Below are positions 41,001-51,900 of a DNA stretch of 64,000 nt, in pieces (the first letter of the stretch is position 1; each line of letters starts with the position of its first letter). The stretch spans positions 310,001-374,000 of the forward strand of contig CAKMXJ010000003.1 of NCBI GenBank assembly GCA_928724745.1. The letters are read 5' to 3'. The notes beneath the pieces were generated by a model that was not told where the DNA came from, searched no databases, and saw only the letters and a list, made by a program, of their open reading frames with translations. The translations under genes and the position numbers were made by a program. This DNA is from Anthracocystis setariae (Eukaryota > Basidiomycota > Ustilaginomycetes > Ustilaginales > Ustilaginaceae).

Positions 41001-41910
41001 ATGGATATTGTCTCGCTTCACAAGCAGCTGGTGTCGGCGTTTTCTTCGCCCACTGCCCAAGCGGAGCAGGTCAAGTCGCTATTGACGAAGCTCAAGATTG
41101 GCTTGACCGAGCACAATTTGCTGGTCCCAACGGATTCCAGTCAATCGGGATCCAAAGAGGCGCAGTTGGCACGCCAAGTGCTGGAGATGGGAGCGTTTTA
41201 TTCGGTTCGCATTGGCGACATTAGTGGATTCGATCGATACATTTCGCTTCTAACGCCGTTCTACGACTCTTGGGTAGCACCGTCGTCGAACTACGAACCA
41301 TTGCTTGGATTGCGTCTTTTGCGTCTACTTAGTTCCAACCAGATCTCGGCTTTCCATACGCTCATCGAGACGTTGCCAGCAACATTGGTGAATGGGTCCA
41401 AGTTCCTTCAACATCCCGTTAGTCTCGAGAGGTGGTTGATGGAGGGATCGTACTCCAAGGTGTGGCGATTGAGTCGAGAGGAGCCACCACAGGAGGAGTA
41501 CAAGTTTTTTGTCGATTTGCTTATGGATATGATCAGAAACGAAATCGCTAGTTGCGAGGAGAAGGCATATGATAGTCTGGCTTTGCACGACGCAGCAACT
41601 CTGTTGTTCTTTGATGATTTGCAACACGTTTTGAGCTTCGCAAAAACCGTAAGTACTTCCCCAACCCTCCCCCCCTTGTCTCTTTTCGCGGCTGTTGACT
41701 GCTGACCCACTCCGGACTCGGAATGCCTGTTTTGTTGTTTGCTTTTCATTTTTTTTTTTTATCGAACAGAGAGGTTGGCAAGTCAATCCATCCAACCAAA
41801 TGGTCTCGTTCATTACCACCAACACCCCCTCTCCTGCCACCGTGATTCCAAAGAAAGCCACCATCGCTTCCAACCTCATCTTCGCAAAGGAACTCGAATC
41901 CATCGTCTAA
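41001..41910 (+). CDS. RPN12: 26S proteasome lid subunit RPN12
   Basis: Two exons: 41001-41648 and 41770-41910, giving 262 residues. The 121-nt intron has donor GTAAGT and a 12-base T tract before acceptor ATCGAACAG. The join is phase 0, FAKT then RGWQVNPSNQ. Helical repeats are followed by a PCI-type C-terminal part; recognisable stretches are LTPFYDSWVAPSSNYEPLLG, ERWLMEGSYSKVW and the ending TIASNLIFAKELESIV. Size and sequence fit Rpn12/PSMD8, the last subunit to join the regulatory lid, which permits lid docking on the base. The ATG at 41001 is the first in frame and directly follows a pyrimidine-rich leader. It converges with the 42174 gene. Confidence 0.9.
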
Positions 41911-42113
41911 AGTCCCTCCATCCACCTTTTGCCATGATTCAATTTCAATACACAAACGAGACGGAAATTAAAAAAAGAGAGAAAGAGAGAGGCACGCTGA
42001 GAGTAGGATGAGAAGAAGCGCATGCGAAAATTGCGATGAGAAACCTTGAGTCCGTCTGAGGAGAGCTTTGAAACGAATGTACCGAAAGACAGGACAAAGC
42101 GATTGAACGAATG

Positions 42114-42118
<5 letters not shown>

Positions 42119-42147
<29 letters not shown>
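42119..42147. repeat. (GA)n microsatellite
   Basis: About 14 GA units in the short interval (41911-42173) between the convergent RPN12 and 42174 genes. That interval holds no other feature apart from a second purine-rich stretch near 41970-41995. Confidence 0.85.
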
Positions 42148-42151
<4 letters not shown>

Positions 42152-42173
42152 GAGAGAAGGATCTTGTACAAAG

Positions 42174-42968
42174 TTAGTGTCCGTGCATTGCACCGCCAGG
42201 TCCTAGTTGTGGACTCAAACTTCCCCTGCCGACTTGTGCTGTCGGAGTTGCTGAATCCTCCCTCTGTGGTGAGAATCCGTTGACATAGCTCCTCGGTGAG
42301 TCGGCCTTGGCTTGATTCAAACCTGCCGAGGCAGGGGCTGGATGCAATGTATGCGTGCCGAGCTGCGGTGGTGGTGGGGAGACGGCGTAAATACCTGATG
42401 CCGAGTGGGTGGAGTAGGTGGGAGAGAGCGGTTGCGTTGTGTATCCTGCCTGGTGCTGGTGCTGGTGCGGAGGAGAAGATGACGACGGTGCCAATTGGCG
42501 TTCGAGTTCTGCTTGGAGTTGCCTAGCGAGTGCCGACGCTTCCACAGGCGTTTGCTGAGGCGTATTTGCTGGGGCGGGCGCAAATCCCCATGCACCACCT
42601 GCTGCACCTCCGATGCCGCTACTCGCTGAGCTTTGACTCCCCCAAGAGCCAGGACCGCCAAAGAATGGTGGTGCTCCGCTGTTGCTCCCACTGCTGTATT
42701 GCTGTGCCGCCCGATGATTTGAAGCAGCCGAGGAGGAGAGCATGGCCACATCGGCATCTAACGAGCTCGCTACTGGAGGTGCTCGCCGTGTATATGATGG
42801 ACCAGCCTGGATATTCTGCTGATGCGCTAATGTGGCTTGGCCTTGCAGTTGTTGAGGTGGGAGTGAATGCTTGAGAGATTCACGAATCTCATTAAGGTCG
42901 TTACCACGATCGCCGGCATGGAAGCCATGTTGCATGGATCCGATGAGATCGTCCATATTCAACGCCAT
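42174..42968 (-). CDS. Small disordered protein with conserved-looking N-terminus, unknown
   Basis: 264 residues in a single exon, ATG at 42968. The first ~35 residues look constrained and helical: MDDLIGSMQHGFHAGDRGND then LNEIRESL. The rest is Ser/Gly/Pro/Gln-rich and disordered, with a second helix, VEASALARQLQAELERQL, near residues 141-158 and a His/Gln run (HQHQHQ). No membrane span or signal peptide. Fungal proteins with an MDDL...HxG...DL N-terminus followed by disorder are something I vaguely recall but cannot name, so no function is given. The region upstream may contain an untranslated exon. Confidence 0.6.
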   Translation of the reverse strand: MALNMDDLIGSMQHGFHAGDRGNDLNEIRESLKHSLPPQQLQGQATLAHQQNIQAGPSYTRRAPPVASSLDADVAMLSSSAASNHRAAQQYSSGSNSGAPPFFGGPGSWGSQSSASSGIGGAAGGAWGFAPAPANTPQQTPVEASALARQLQAELERQLAPSSSSPPHQHQHQAGYTTQPLSPTYSTHSASGIYAVSPPPPQLGTHTLHPAPASAGLNQAKADSPRSYVNGFSPQREDSATPTAQVGRGSLSPQLGPGGAMHGH

Positions 42969-43843
42969 GTTGGGCTAGATCGTGTTCCTCTGCAAGGTGG
43001 AGTGTGATGGAGCAGGGTTTAAGCCGGATGCAACGCTTAGACGTGAAAGGAGGGGCCCTGTTGAATGGCCAAAGTAGCTGATCGCCCTCGCCTATAGCTG
43101 TTCCTTGCTTCTTGCTTTCTGCTGCTACGACGCAGGACAGTTCCGCCTTGTTCAGCGCTTCAGGTATGTTGCTCTGATCGCTGAAAGAACAAACTGTACC
43201 CTGTGTGCTGACCTTGCGATGGTTTCCTACCGATGTTGCTCGTCCTGATCTCCGTGACTGCGTGCGGTGGCTCTCTAGAGAGCCGATTCGTCGTAGATCG
43301 ATCCGGTGGAGCGAGAGGAAACGAGGTGTGAGATGGGATACGCTGATGATGTCGGAGTAGGTAGTGGCAAAGGGATATGGATGGATGGTTAGAGCAAAAG
43401 CGTGGAGACGGGACTAAAACGTGAGGGTCCGGTCCGTCTTGAATCTCTTGAAGACTGCGCGTGATATACGAAAACAGAGTGGCCTGATGCCGGTTGCTTG
43501 CTGCCACCTCGCCTTGCTCCGGCGAGTGAACCGACACGGCGGAAAAATCCAAAGAAATTAAACTAGACTACTGTAACTCACTACTCTACTCACACATGAC
43601 CCGATCCCGCAAAACTGCCCTTCTTTTTGCTGACGGCCCGCCCAATTTCGCTTCTTCCCCCTCTCTCTCGCACAGAGTTTCCCATCACTGCTTCATGCTT
43701 GCCGCGGTCTAACACGCTCACAAAAGTCCCATCCCCAGAGTAGTGTCGAGAACAAGATGCTTCGACCGTCAACTATAAGGATGGAAACAGTGGAAACGAT
43801 GCTAATGACTCAAGCTAATGCTGTACTGTACTGTACAATGATG
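42969..43843. other. Intergenic, no supported gene
   Basis: 875 bases covering the promoter of the 42174 gene and the 3' flank of the polymerase gene. A triple CTGTACTGTACTGTACA motif lies at about 43821-43837, just beyond the polymerase stop codon. Confidence 0.5.
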
Positions 43844-45952
43844 CTACATATCTGTGTGATTTTGCAGTTGGTGAAAGCGTTCATGGGCGGTTAGGGTATA
43901 CGGTTTGAGATGTTCCAGGCAAAGGTCGCATTGAATCAGATCGTCTTGTTCGTCATTTTCCACGTTCGATTCTTCGACAACCATGTTCGAAGCAGTGGCG
44001 CTGTTAGGGAGGCCAGATAAAGGGTAGAGATCGTGATCGTGTTGCATCCAGACTGCCATCTCTTCTCCGCAGTGGGTGCAAAGCATCGATTTGTTGCGGA
44101 CGGGTTGGACCTTTCCTCTGCCTTCTTTGCTCAAATCGGCCTTCATTTCTTGGCTGACTAGGGCAAAAGGCAGCTCCAGTCCATATTCCCTGGCGATCTC
44201 TTCTCTAAGCTCTGGCGAAAGGCTCGCCAAGAACTCCTCGTCAATGCTTTCCTTCGCCTCGGTCCTCTTGCTATCTGCACTGAAGAAGCTGCCCAATGCT
44301 CTTTGCGGACGCCTCTCGCTCAAATCAAGAGCAGCAATGTTGATCAGATTCATACCATCCCCCGTTACATCATCTCCGCCTATCAGCGCCCTCAACAGCC
44401 CGCGACATGCCTTGGCTATCGCTTTGGCCCTTTCCTCCTGAGATTGATCCAACTCAAATATCTCGACGGGCATTTTCGTCTGCTTCGATACGCGGTTGTT
44501 CCATCCCTGCCTTACGCTGAGCCGCAGCTTCATCGGGTACCTGAGCCAGGTGCTTTTGGTCTTCATGCTTTCGGGCGTTGCATCCGTGTAGTCGCGGATG
44601 AGAACGGGTTCGTTCTTGACTAGTTTTTCTTGACTCAGCGGTATCGCCATGGTCTCTGTTGTTTCACTTTGCGTCGTCAGCTCAAGCTGTAGCCTGCGAA
44701 GTAGTGAGAGCGAGAGACGACCAATCTCTGCGTGAATAGCGGCACCACGCAAGCTTGGGAAGGGGTAGGTATCTTCGATCGAAAGCTGGAGCGGAAAGTC
44801 GGGCGCCGGAATCACCGCCTCCGCATCTCGTCCGCATACCAAAGCCCATAATTTCGGGCCGATGGTCTCCCCGAACAGCTCCATCATTGTTTCAAGAGAG
44901 AGCATTTTTCGTGCAGTCCCCACCGTGACTTTGAGTTTCTTCTTCTCTTGTTCTGCTTCGGCCAATGGGGTGGGCTCCATGAAGTTTGACCGTGATCCAC
45001 GTTGAGGAGACTCTACTGACTCGTTTCGAGGCTGGGGATTGAGGTGGTCGCGGATCTTGTCGACGACGACGCGACCAAAGCCGGGCAGCTTGCGGAGATC
45101 GAGGGGATCGAGGAAGGAGCTAATGTGCTGAAGTAACCTCACGTCTTCCGACACGTCAGTGTTAGCAACGGGAGGAACGAAGCACGTCTGCTGATTAGGC
45201 TTGTTGAGCGCACCAACAAGCTTGGCTAGGGCTTTGCTTGGTGCGATACCCGCTGAGCACGTCAGTCCAACCTCGTCTGCTATCCTTTGTCGGAGGTAGA
45301 AGGCTAGGTGCGAGGCAGCTATCATCCTCTGCTGCCACCAGTCCGGTCTGTTCTCTTGCAGATGCTCCGCTGCGGTATCGGGATAAATGTGTCCTGGATT
45401 GTCGCTTGGCCATGTTCCATAGCTGAAACCTCGTCTTGCGTCATCTTGCTGTATCCCTCCTGGTGAAGACAGATCAAACCATCTGATTCCCTCTCCGTTC
45501 TTCTTTTGAGCAAGGTGATGATCAACCATCTCCGTGACATCACAGAAAAGCTCGTCCATCCCAAGCTTCTCCACCTTCTTTTGCCAGACGATGTTCCTTA
45601 CTAGCCGCCAAACTTGACTCGAGACCTGTCTGAAGTAGGTCAAGTCTTCGCCGTTGACGAGCATCATCTCAGGACACTTCTTGAGCGCCTCCTTGATACT
45701 GTCCAGCTTGTTAACACCTGCAGCGCGAGCCTCATAGCTGATCGTGGCTACCAAAGCTTTCTGCTGCACTCCAATAGGTATGCCAACGAGCGATGGATCG
45801 CGTTTCCGGCAGGCAGAGACGTAAAATGCATCCAGATCCAAGGCGATGATGACGCGAGATGCAAAGTCCGGTAAGGCTTCATGACTGGAGGAGGGTTTGG
45901 AGCCAAGACGTTGTCGTTTCGAAGGTGAAGTGGGAGGGCTCCGCCCCGTCAT
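43844..45952 (-). CDS. POLI: Y-family DNA polymerase iota
   Basis: 702 residues in a single exon, ATG at 45952. The catalytic core begins with IIALDLDAFYVSACRKRDPS (metal-binding aspartates), then GVQQKALVATISYEARAAGV, MMLVNGEDLTYFRQVSSQVW and KLGMDELFCDVTEMV. The GVQQK...NYEAR-like and LVNGEDLT wording fits Pol iota better than Pol eta or kappa. A helix-hairpin segment (LRKLPGFGRVVVDKIRDHL) and a little-finger domain follow. The tail carries a ubiquitin-binding-motif-like helix (DEEFLASLSPELREEI, near 570) and two Cys/His pairs: CTHCGEE...H and CDLCLEH...H...H. The second is a good C2H2 finger that may also help ubiquitin or PCNA recruitment. The enzyme performs error-prone translesion synthesis. 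Pol iota is absent from budding yeast, so its presence here is informative. Confidence 0.88.
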   Translation of the reverse strand: MTGRSPPTSPSKRQRLGSKPSSSHEALPDFASRVIIALDLDAFYVSACRKRDPSLVGIPIGVQQKALVATISYEARAAGVNKLDSIKEALKKCPEMMLVNGEDLTYFRQVSSQVWRLVRNIVWQKKVEKLGMDELFCDVTEMVDHHLAQKKNGEGIRWFDLSSPGGIQQDDARRGFSYGTWPSDNPGHIYPDTAAEHLQENRPDWWQQRMIAASHLAFYLRQRIADEVGLTCSAGIAPSKALAKLVGALNKPNQQTCFVPPVANTDVSEDVRLLQHISSFLDPLDLRKLPGFGRVVVDKIRDHLNPQPRNESVESPQRGSRSNFMEPTPLAEAEQEKKKLKVTVGTARKMLSLETMMELFGETIGPKLWALVCGRDAEAVIPAPDFPLQLSIEDTYPFPSLRGAAIHAEIGRLSLSLLRRLQLELTTQSETTETMAIPLSQEKLVKNEPVLIRDYTDATPESMKTKSTWLRYPMKLRLSVRQGWNNRVSKQTKMPVEIFELDQSQEERAKAIAKACRGLLRALIGGDDVTGDGMNLINIAALDLSERRPQRALGSFFSADSKRTEAKESIDEEFLASLSPELREEIAREYGLELPFALVSQEMKADLSKEGRGKVQPVRNKSMLCTHCGEEMAVWMQHDHDLYPLSGLPNSATASNMVVEESNVENDEQDDLIQCDLCLEHLKPYTLTAHERFHQLQNHTDM

Positions 45953-46345
45953 GATCCCTTGTCTCTACTGTAACTCATGATCTACGAAGATGGACTGTGA
46001 GCAATATCGGGTGGGTGAAGTAGCAAAGTGTTGGAACGCAGGCAATTGTGACAAAACTCAGCCAAAAAGTGTGCTTTATCTCGCAGTCCCCGAGTAGCCC
46101 TCCACTTTGCTCTTGGGAACGCGGCCGAGTCTAGATTCTTGCCCTAACAATGCCCTCTCAGTCACAATCTTTCCGACGCTCGCGACAGCACACACGGATG
46201 GTCCGAATCGGCTCAGCTTGACTCGTGCGCATCGGTTCGGCGGTTTCGGCTTGCTGGCAACCCAGCCAGCTGAAATGAAAGCAAGATTACGTCTTATTCG
46301 AAACAGCAAGAGAGTGTGTATGGTTACAAGATGGTCGTGAAGTGT
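45953..46345. other. Intergenic, no supported gene
   Basis: 393 bases between the polymerase start and the cytochrome b5 stop, both on the minus strand. No feature recognised. Confidence 0.5.
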
Positions 46346-47405
46346 TCAAGAGACATACTTGTAGGCGAGGTAAGCTCCGAGGATCATGAGGGGAATGAAC
46401 ATGAAGATTGGGCTGTTGTAAGAGGTGGAAAAGTAGTGTGCCAAGTAAAGAAGAAAAGGTCAGTAATCTGTGTCGTTTCGATCAAGGGAAAGTGCAAAGG
46501 CGGAGACCCGTGCAGCCTCAGCCACATGAAGCAAAGAATATCTAATGCTCCTTTCATATGAGATTGGTGGATACGTACTTGCTGTTGACATTGGTGTTGT
46601 TCTCGTTGGTCACGGCTCCGCTGGTGGTCTTGATGCGCTGCGACTAAGAGATGCGATATGGAATCAGAAACTTCCGAGTCAGCTTGTGTCTCCTTTCTTC
46701 ATTGACCCTCGTGGAGGCCGATCTACAGTCTTTCGGTACATGAGCTGCCTTTGGTGTGCATCAAGCTACCTGACAGCGTTCGAGCCAGACAAGTTCGGAG
46801 CCAGGGTTCCGTGTTGCTGCGACTGGCCGACCGGATCGTCGTAATGAAAAGATAGGGTACTTACGCCGCCCTCGATCTCACCGACAAGCATGGGGCCAAG
46901 GAGCGCACGGGCATCCTCGGAGTGTCCAACATCCTCGAAAGCCTCGGTGGCATCCTTGCCAGCTTCGGTGACGAGGACCTCGTCACCACCGGGATGCTGT
47001 AGATGTGGAGTCAGGCCAATTCAGGGTCGTGATCGGATGTCGGCAGTTGCCGAATGTGGAGGATCGCAAGTGGGTATTTGGACAACGCGCAGCCAGATCG
47101 TTCGTATGAGGACAGTGGGCGGAACACAAGAGGTTGGTAGACGGAGGCGGAAAACGTCAGCACGGATCAACGGATGCAAAGGGAAGATGTGGGCCGAGGG
47201 CACGCAGGAGCGAAACTTGCACAGGCGTGCGAAAGTGCCTTCGTCCTCATGTCGCAAAATCGCTCGGCGCACAGGAAGGGACTATACGTACCTCGTCAAG
47301 GAACTTGCTGACGTTGTAAACCTTGCCATCGATGAGGAGCCAGAGGTCGTCGTGGGAGTTGTGCTGCTTGAGCTCCTCCATGGTGATCTGCTTGGACTCG
47401 GACAT
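46346..47405 (-). CDS. CYB5: Cytochrome b5, tail-anchored
   Basis: Four exons on the minus strand: 47405-47292, 46996-46865, 46637-46579 and 46412-46346. The introns are 295, 227 and 166 nt with donors GTACGT, GTAAGT and GTACGT. The spliced protein has 123 residues. It begins [20 protein letters not shown], followed by [18 protein letters not shown]. The haem ligands are the histidine in HPGGDEVL (exon 2 start) and the histidine in [11 protein letters not shown] polar linker (ENNTNVNSN) leads to a C-terminal hydrophobic anchor, [19 protein letters not shown], ending VS. This is the ER tail-anchored form that donates electrons to desaturases, sterol enzymes and P450s. No single exon exceeds 44 codons, so the gene is nearly invisible as an open frame. 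Three introns are many for this intron-poor region. Confidence 0.93.
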
Positions 47406-48404
47406 TGTGACGATATATTTACTGCAGCGGATCTACACGTGAGATGGTTTTAGAACGGGTATGTATGTTGTGGAGCGGGAGGAAGGTTTGGATGGCGGTG
47501 AGACTGTGAAAAGTGGTGGTGAATCGTCGCTGAGATGATTCCGAAATTCGATGTCCTGTGCTGCCGCTTCTCACGAAGAATTATCCACACGCAGACGCAC
47601 TCACCCGCAACAGTTGCGGGAGGATCGACCAGTCTTGTCAACGCGCACATTTTTTGGGTCGAGGTTTCAGCTAGCCAAGACTGGCTCTACCGCCAAGTAG
47701 AATAGCAAAGGAGAGAATGTGAGAGCCGACCGCGACTTTTTTTGGCTCTGATGGATTTCACGGCCAACAGTCGACCTTGGTTCACTCGTGGCATCGGAAG
47801 AGAAGGAAGGAAGGAAGGAACCAACCATGCAAGCAACGCAACGCACGCCCACGCTCTGTTTCAACGTCAACCCCCTCCTTTGACGACGTAACACACATGA
47901 AGTTTGTGCATTTCACGCCGCATTTGAACCATCCTCACCCCGCGTATTACAAATGAACGAAGTTTTTCAAAGTGTCGGGGGAGCCTTTGCTTTCAGCGGT
48001 GAGTTGGCGGCGTTCGCTCGTCGACGGTAAAATCCCTCGAATCCATTTGGCTCTATCGGTAGATACTGTACTGTACCACACGACGTCGCTTAAAGAAGGC
48101 GGTGACGGCTATGGCACCAATGTCGTGTGCATACCAAATCGTCAGGGCTCGTCGAGACAAGAATCGGCATACGTCACTCGAAACAGACCTGCCCAACTTC
48201 CGCGCCTTGCCTGCTTCCAATGTGGACCTCACTCCTCCGAGTTCAAGCACCGTCATAATTATCGATGTTCCTCTGTCTTGTCAGTTCCGCCAACAAGGTC
48301 AACCCCGCAATGAAAACGAACGAAATCCTGAAACCGTGGCAAAACGTATCAAGTAAAACTTGGAAAAGAAGCTTGAAAAATGGGGCAACAAAATGTAGCC
48401 AAAC
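47406..48404. other. Intergenic, cytochrome b5 promoter side
   Basis: About 1 kb without a supported gene. Contains a (GGAA)n stretch at about 47805-47820 and a TACTGTACTGTACC motif near 48065. Confidence 0.5.
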
Positions 48405-48409
48405 AAAAA
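48405..48409 (-). terminator. Pol III terminator of tRNA-Asn
   Basis: Five A on the + strand, so T5 on the transcribed strand, seven bases past the tRNA 3' end. Confidence 0.7.
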
Positions 48410-48416
48410 TTTGATC

Positions 48417-48489
48417 GACCCCAGGCGGGCTCGAACCGCCGACCTCAGCATTAACAGTGCTACGCTCTAACCAACTGAGCTATGGAGTC
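48417..48489 (-). tRNA. tRNA-Asn (GTT), second copy
   Basis: Same 73-nt sequence and structure as 16412-16484, same strand, 32 kb away. Flanks diverge quickly, apart from one base on the 3' side and a TATGCA shared just upstream of the 5' end. Confidence 0.97.
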
Positions 48490-48992
48490 CTCTATGCACA
48501 CCAAATGAAAAAGTTGTATATATAAATTGATTTAAAGTTTTCTATATATATATATCCTTTTGTCTTTGTCCCGTCCTCGAACTCCCATTCTGTCGTGGCA
48601 GATTCTATCCTTATCTCATTCTCGGTTGGCTCACACTGAACTGCATGGCTTGATCCGGGGCGTTTTGGGTATGCTATGTGCGTACGTTCAGCAGCAACTA
48701 CGTGATTGGATGCATCAAACACCCAGAGTAGAGCAAGTGTTGCAGCGCGAAAGATGATTGATTGCATGCTTTCAGGGTTCCGCAGAAATGTTGCGTACTG
48801 TAGCATATCACATCGGGTCACTTGCTATGATGGCAGGATCATGTTACCCTCACCACCGCACTCACACCAAAGACGATTGATGACAGCCTGAATCTTCAAT
48901 TAGCAAAAAGCAATACCATGATACGTAGAACACAACCCCACTATTACAACGATACTAGCTAGAGATCCCCTTTTCGAACCCACAGACACTTT
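48490..48992. other. Intergenic between tRNA-Asn and the Ras-GAP stop
   Basis: About 500 bases with no supported gene. A short TATATATATATAT run lies near 48543-48555. Confidence 0.5.
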
Positions 48993-51900
48993 TTAAGTGG
49001 TTCCAACATCCGTCAGTCCCAACACTAACTGAATGCTCAGTTTGCACAGAACATGCCTCCTTGCTTCCGTCAACGGAACAAATGCCCCGCAGCCCAGCAG
49101 ACTCGCGTAGCCCGACTCGGCAAGGTACGCATTGGGTCCGCCACGTTTGGCCGTCTCGCGTGCTTGAGCAGCGAAGAAAGGCTGACTGACCGCCGTTTGC
49201 GCAATCCCGTGGACCGCATCGAGGATGGCGCCGTTGGAGCAGTTGACAAAGATGTCCTTCATGCTCGGAGCCAGAGAGTCGTACAGGATGCTTACGATCG
49301 CAGGCACTTCTCTTGCTGCTTCGTTGAGGAACCCGTACAGCATCAAGCGTTCCGCATCGGACTCAGCGTGCTGCAGCAGAGAGGTGACCAAGGTGACAAG
49401 AAGCAGGGCGATGCGGTTGTCAAGCACGTCCAGGTATTCCGACAGACCCTTGTAGCCCGAACGGCGCGCTTCCACTGCGGCTTCGCAAGCACCCGGCTCG
49501 ACCCCCGCCAACGACAGCAGCTGTCCAAACTCTTCCGGTCGAGTGGCTGTGGGAAGCAAGCCCACAAAGAAGCCAAGCTGCATCTCCGAGATGCGGCCGC
49601 TCTTGGATCGAGGCTCGTCTAAACCATCCAGTCCGCAGTGATGCAGCATGGCCTGCATCAGCTTCGATGTCGCATCCTTTGTCGAAGGGTGACGAAGTCC
49701 CTTGACCAGCAGAGCTGCCATCCCGAACGAGAAATTGATGTCAAAGTCGACCCCCGTCTCGTCGTCCAGCTTGCAAGCCAGTTCGCGGAACTCGAAACGA
49801 GCATCCAAAAGGTACGCGACGAGATCACTGCATTCGCTTGCTAGGATCCCGCGCTCCCAGATGGTCTCGACAGTCGAATGCATCAGCTCTACACCTGCCT
49901 TGAACAGCGGCACATGGCCACACTGCACCATAGCGATGCCCAACCAGAACATCTGAGGCAAGTAGCGCGATCTGGTCGGCAGAATGTTGACCACCTTGCC
50001 AAGGCAGGTGACGATGCTGATCATCGGCATATCCGAGCCGCTGCTCGCCCACTCCGAGATCGAGCCGCGCAGTGAGACCAAAATCTGGTACAGCAGGTCA
50101 TCGTCGATCTCCCCCTGCGCCAGACAACCAAGCAGAACGAATGCTCGCGACTGGATGATTGGGTTGTACTGGAATGCAGTGCTGGTCACCAGGCTCGTCA
50201 GCCTTGCACGCCAGCTGTTGGCTGAATCAATGCTGGGTGCTGCCACATCCGCCACTTCGTACATGAGCATCGCTAACTTCTCGATCGAAGCATTCTCGGG
50301 CGTATCGCGCACATGCTCTGGCAAAGCTGCGAAAGCCGTGATGGCGGAGCTGCTCTGCGCCGCAGCCGGTAGACCGAAGAGTTTGAGTGATTCGGGCTCG
50401 GCAAGCTGCTCGAGCAGGACGCGCAGCTTGGTCACGGCCTCAGCGGTGCGAGGCGTCGCTTCGTCGGGCCTCCTTGCCTCGCGAGGATCTTCGGTGCAGA
50501 GGGAGTGGATGAGATTGATGGCGCTTCCGTAGATCGAGTAGCGTGTGGCATCCGATCCGTTTCCCGCAAGAAGCAAGATGATATGAAGCAACTCCGGGAG
50601 GTACAGCAAAGTCTCGACTCTGTTAGTGAATGACAGCACCATATTCATCCTGACCAGCGTTACGATCTCCTTCCACGATGCGTTGAGGTGCAGATGGGAC
50701 ACCACCGGATTCTGCGCGGTCTTGGCGATCACCTTGCGCAGTCGGGAAAGCAGCTTGCCTCGCAGATTGATCGACGAGAACGACACCATCGTGTCCAAAA
50801 CCGCCTCAAACCGTTCCGTGTCGAGACCGGAGTCCATCGCCGCTTCGGTGAACACGTCCAAGAATGTTAGAATAAGATCGTCCAGTCTGCTAAGCTGCGA
50901 CCAGACGCAACGCTGCATGATGGCATACATGTCAGGCTGCTTGGTGGTAATGCTGATCAGCTGATTCAGGATCTCTTTTATCCTTCGATGATACTCGCCC
51001 TGCTGCTCACGAGAAGTGTGGACGAACATGACCAAGTTCGACAGCCACGGTGACAAATAGTGCAAGCACACCGTCTTCTGGCTTGGTGCAGCCCGCTCGA
51101 ACCCGTCAAAGAAGGACAGCAAAAACTCGAGCGTCACGCCAGGTGCAGCCACCGCGAAGTCCTTGCTCAAGTCAGAGACGAAGGCCATGGTGTTTGCAGG
51201 TAGCGCCAAGCCGCGTGAGCTGAGCAAGCGCTTCTTGGCACTGCTGGCACCAAAGTTGAACGACGTGCTGAGCGCACACAGCAGATTGTAAGCACTGAGA
51301 CGGAGGGCCGAATCGCTGCTAGTGATGTTGAGCATGGCCATGTTGAGCAGCGTACCCGGCACGTCGTTCGGGCGTAAGACTCGATCGACCGCATTGTTTG
51401 CACGGAACTTGGAGACGCGAGCCTTAGCCTGTCGCAATGCCTGCACTACCTCTGAGCGCTCGCGACTGTTGAAGACAAAATTGACCGAGCCATTGCGACA
51501 CGAGATGAAGAATGTGTTGTCGTCACCACGGATCGAGATGGACCGCACGTCGTCAATGTCAGACAAATGGAAGATGTCGTTCAGCTGAACGGGCACATTC
51601 GGCAACCAGTCGAGTTGCTTGAGACCCGTTATCTGCAGATATTCGCCGCCGATGCTGAAGGAGACCGGCGTCAGGTTTCGGTAGTACCAGACCATCGTGA
51701 TCTGGTCGAATCGGTCTTCCGTGGGCGAGCGAAGGATGGACAAGGTTGTCTGGTCCAAAGCGAGATTGCGTGGCTCGATCCATGTCTCGATTTCTGAAAG
51801 CGATGTGCAGTGCACGACGCTTTGCAGCGAGGTCATGCGGTCGGCTAGTTCATGCTTGAGCGTCGAGTCGCTGTACGTCGATGCGCGCCAGAACTGCAGT

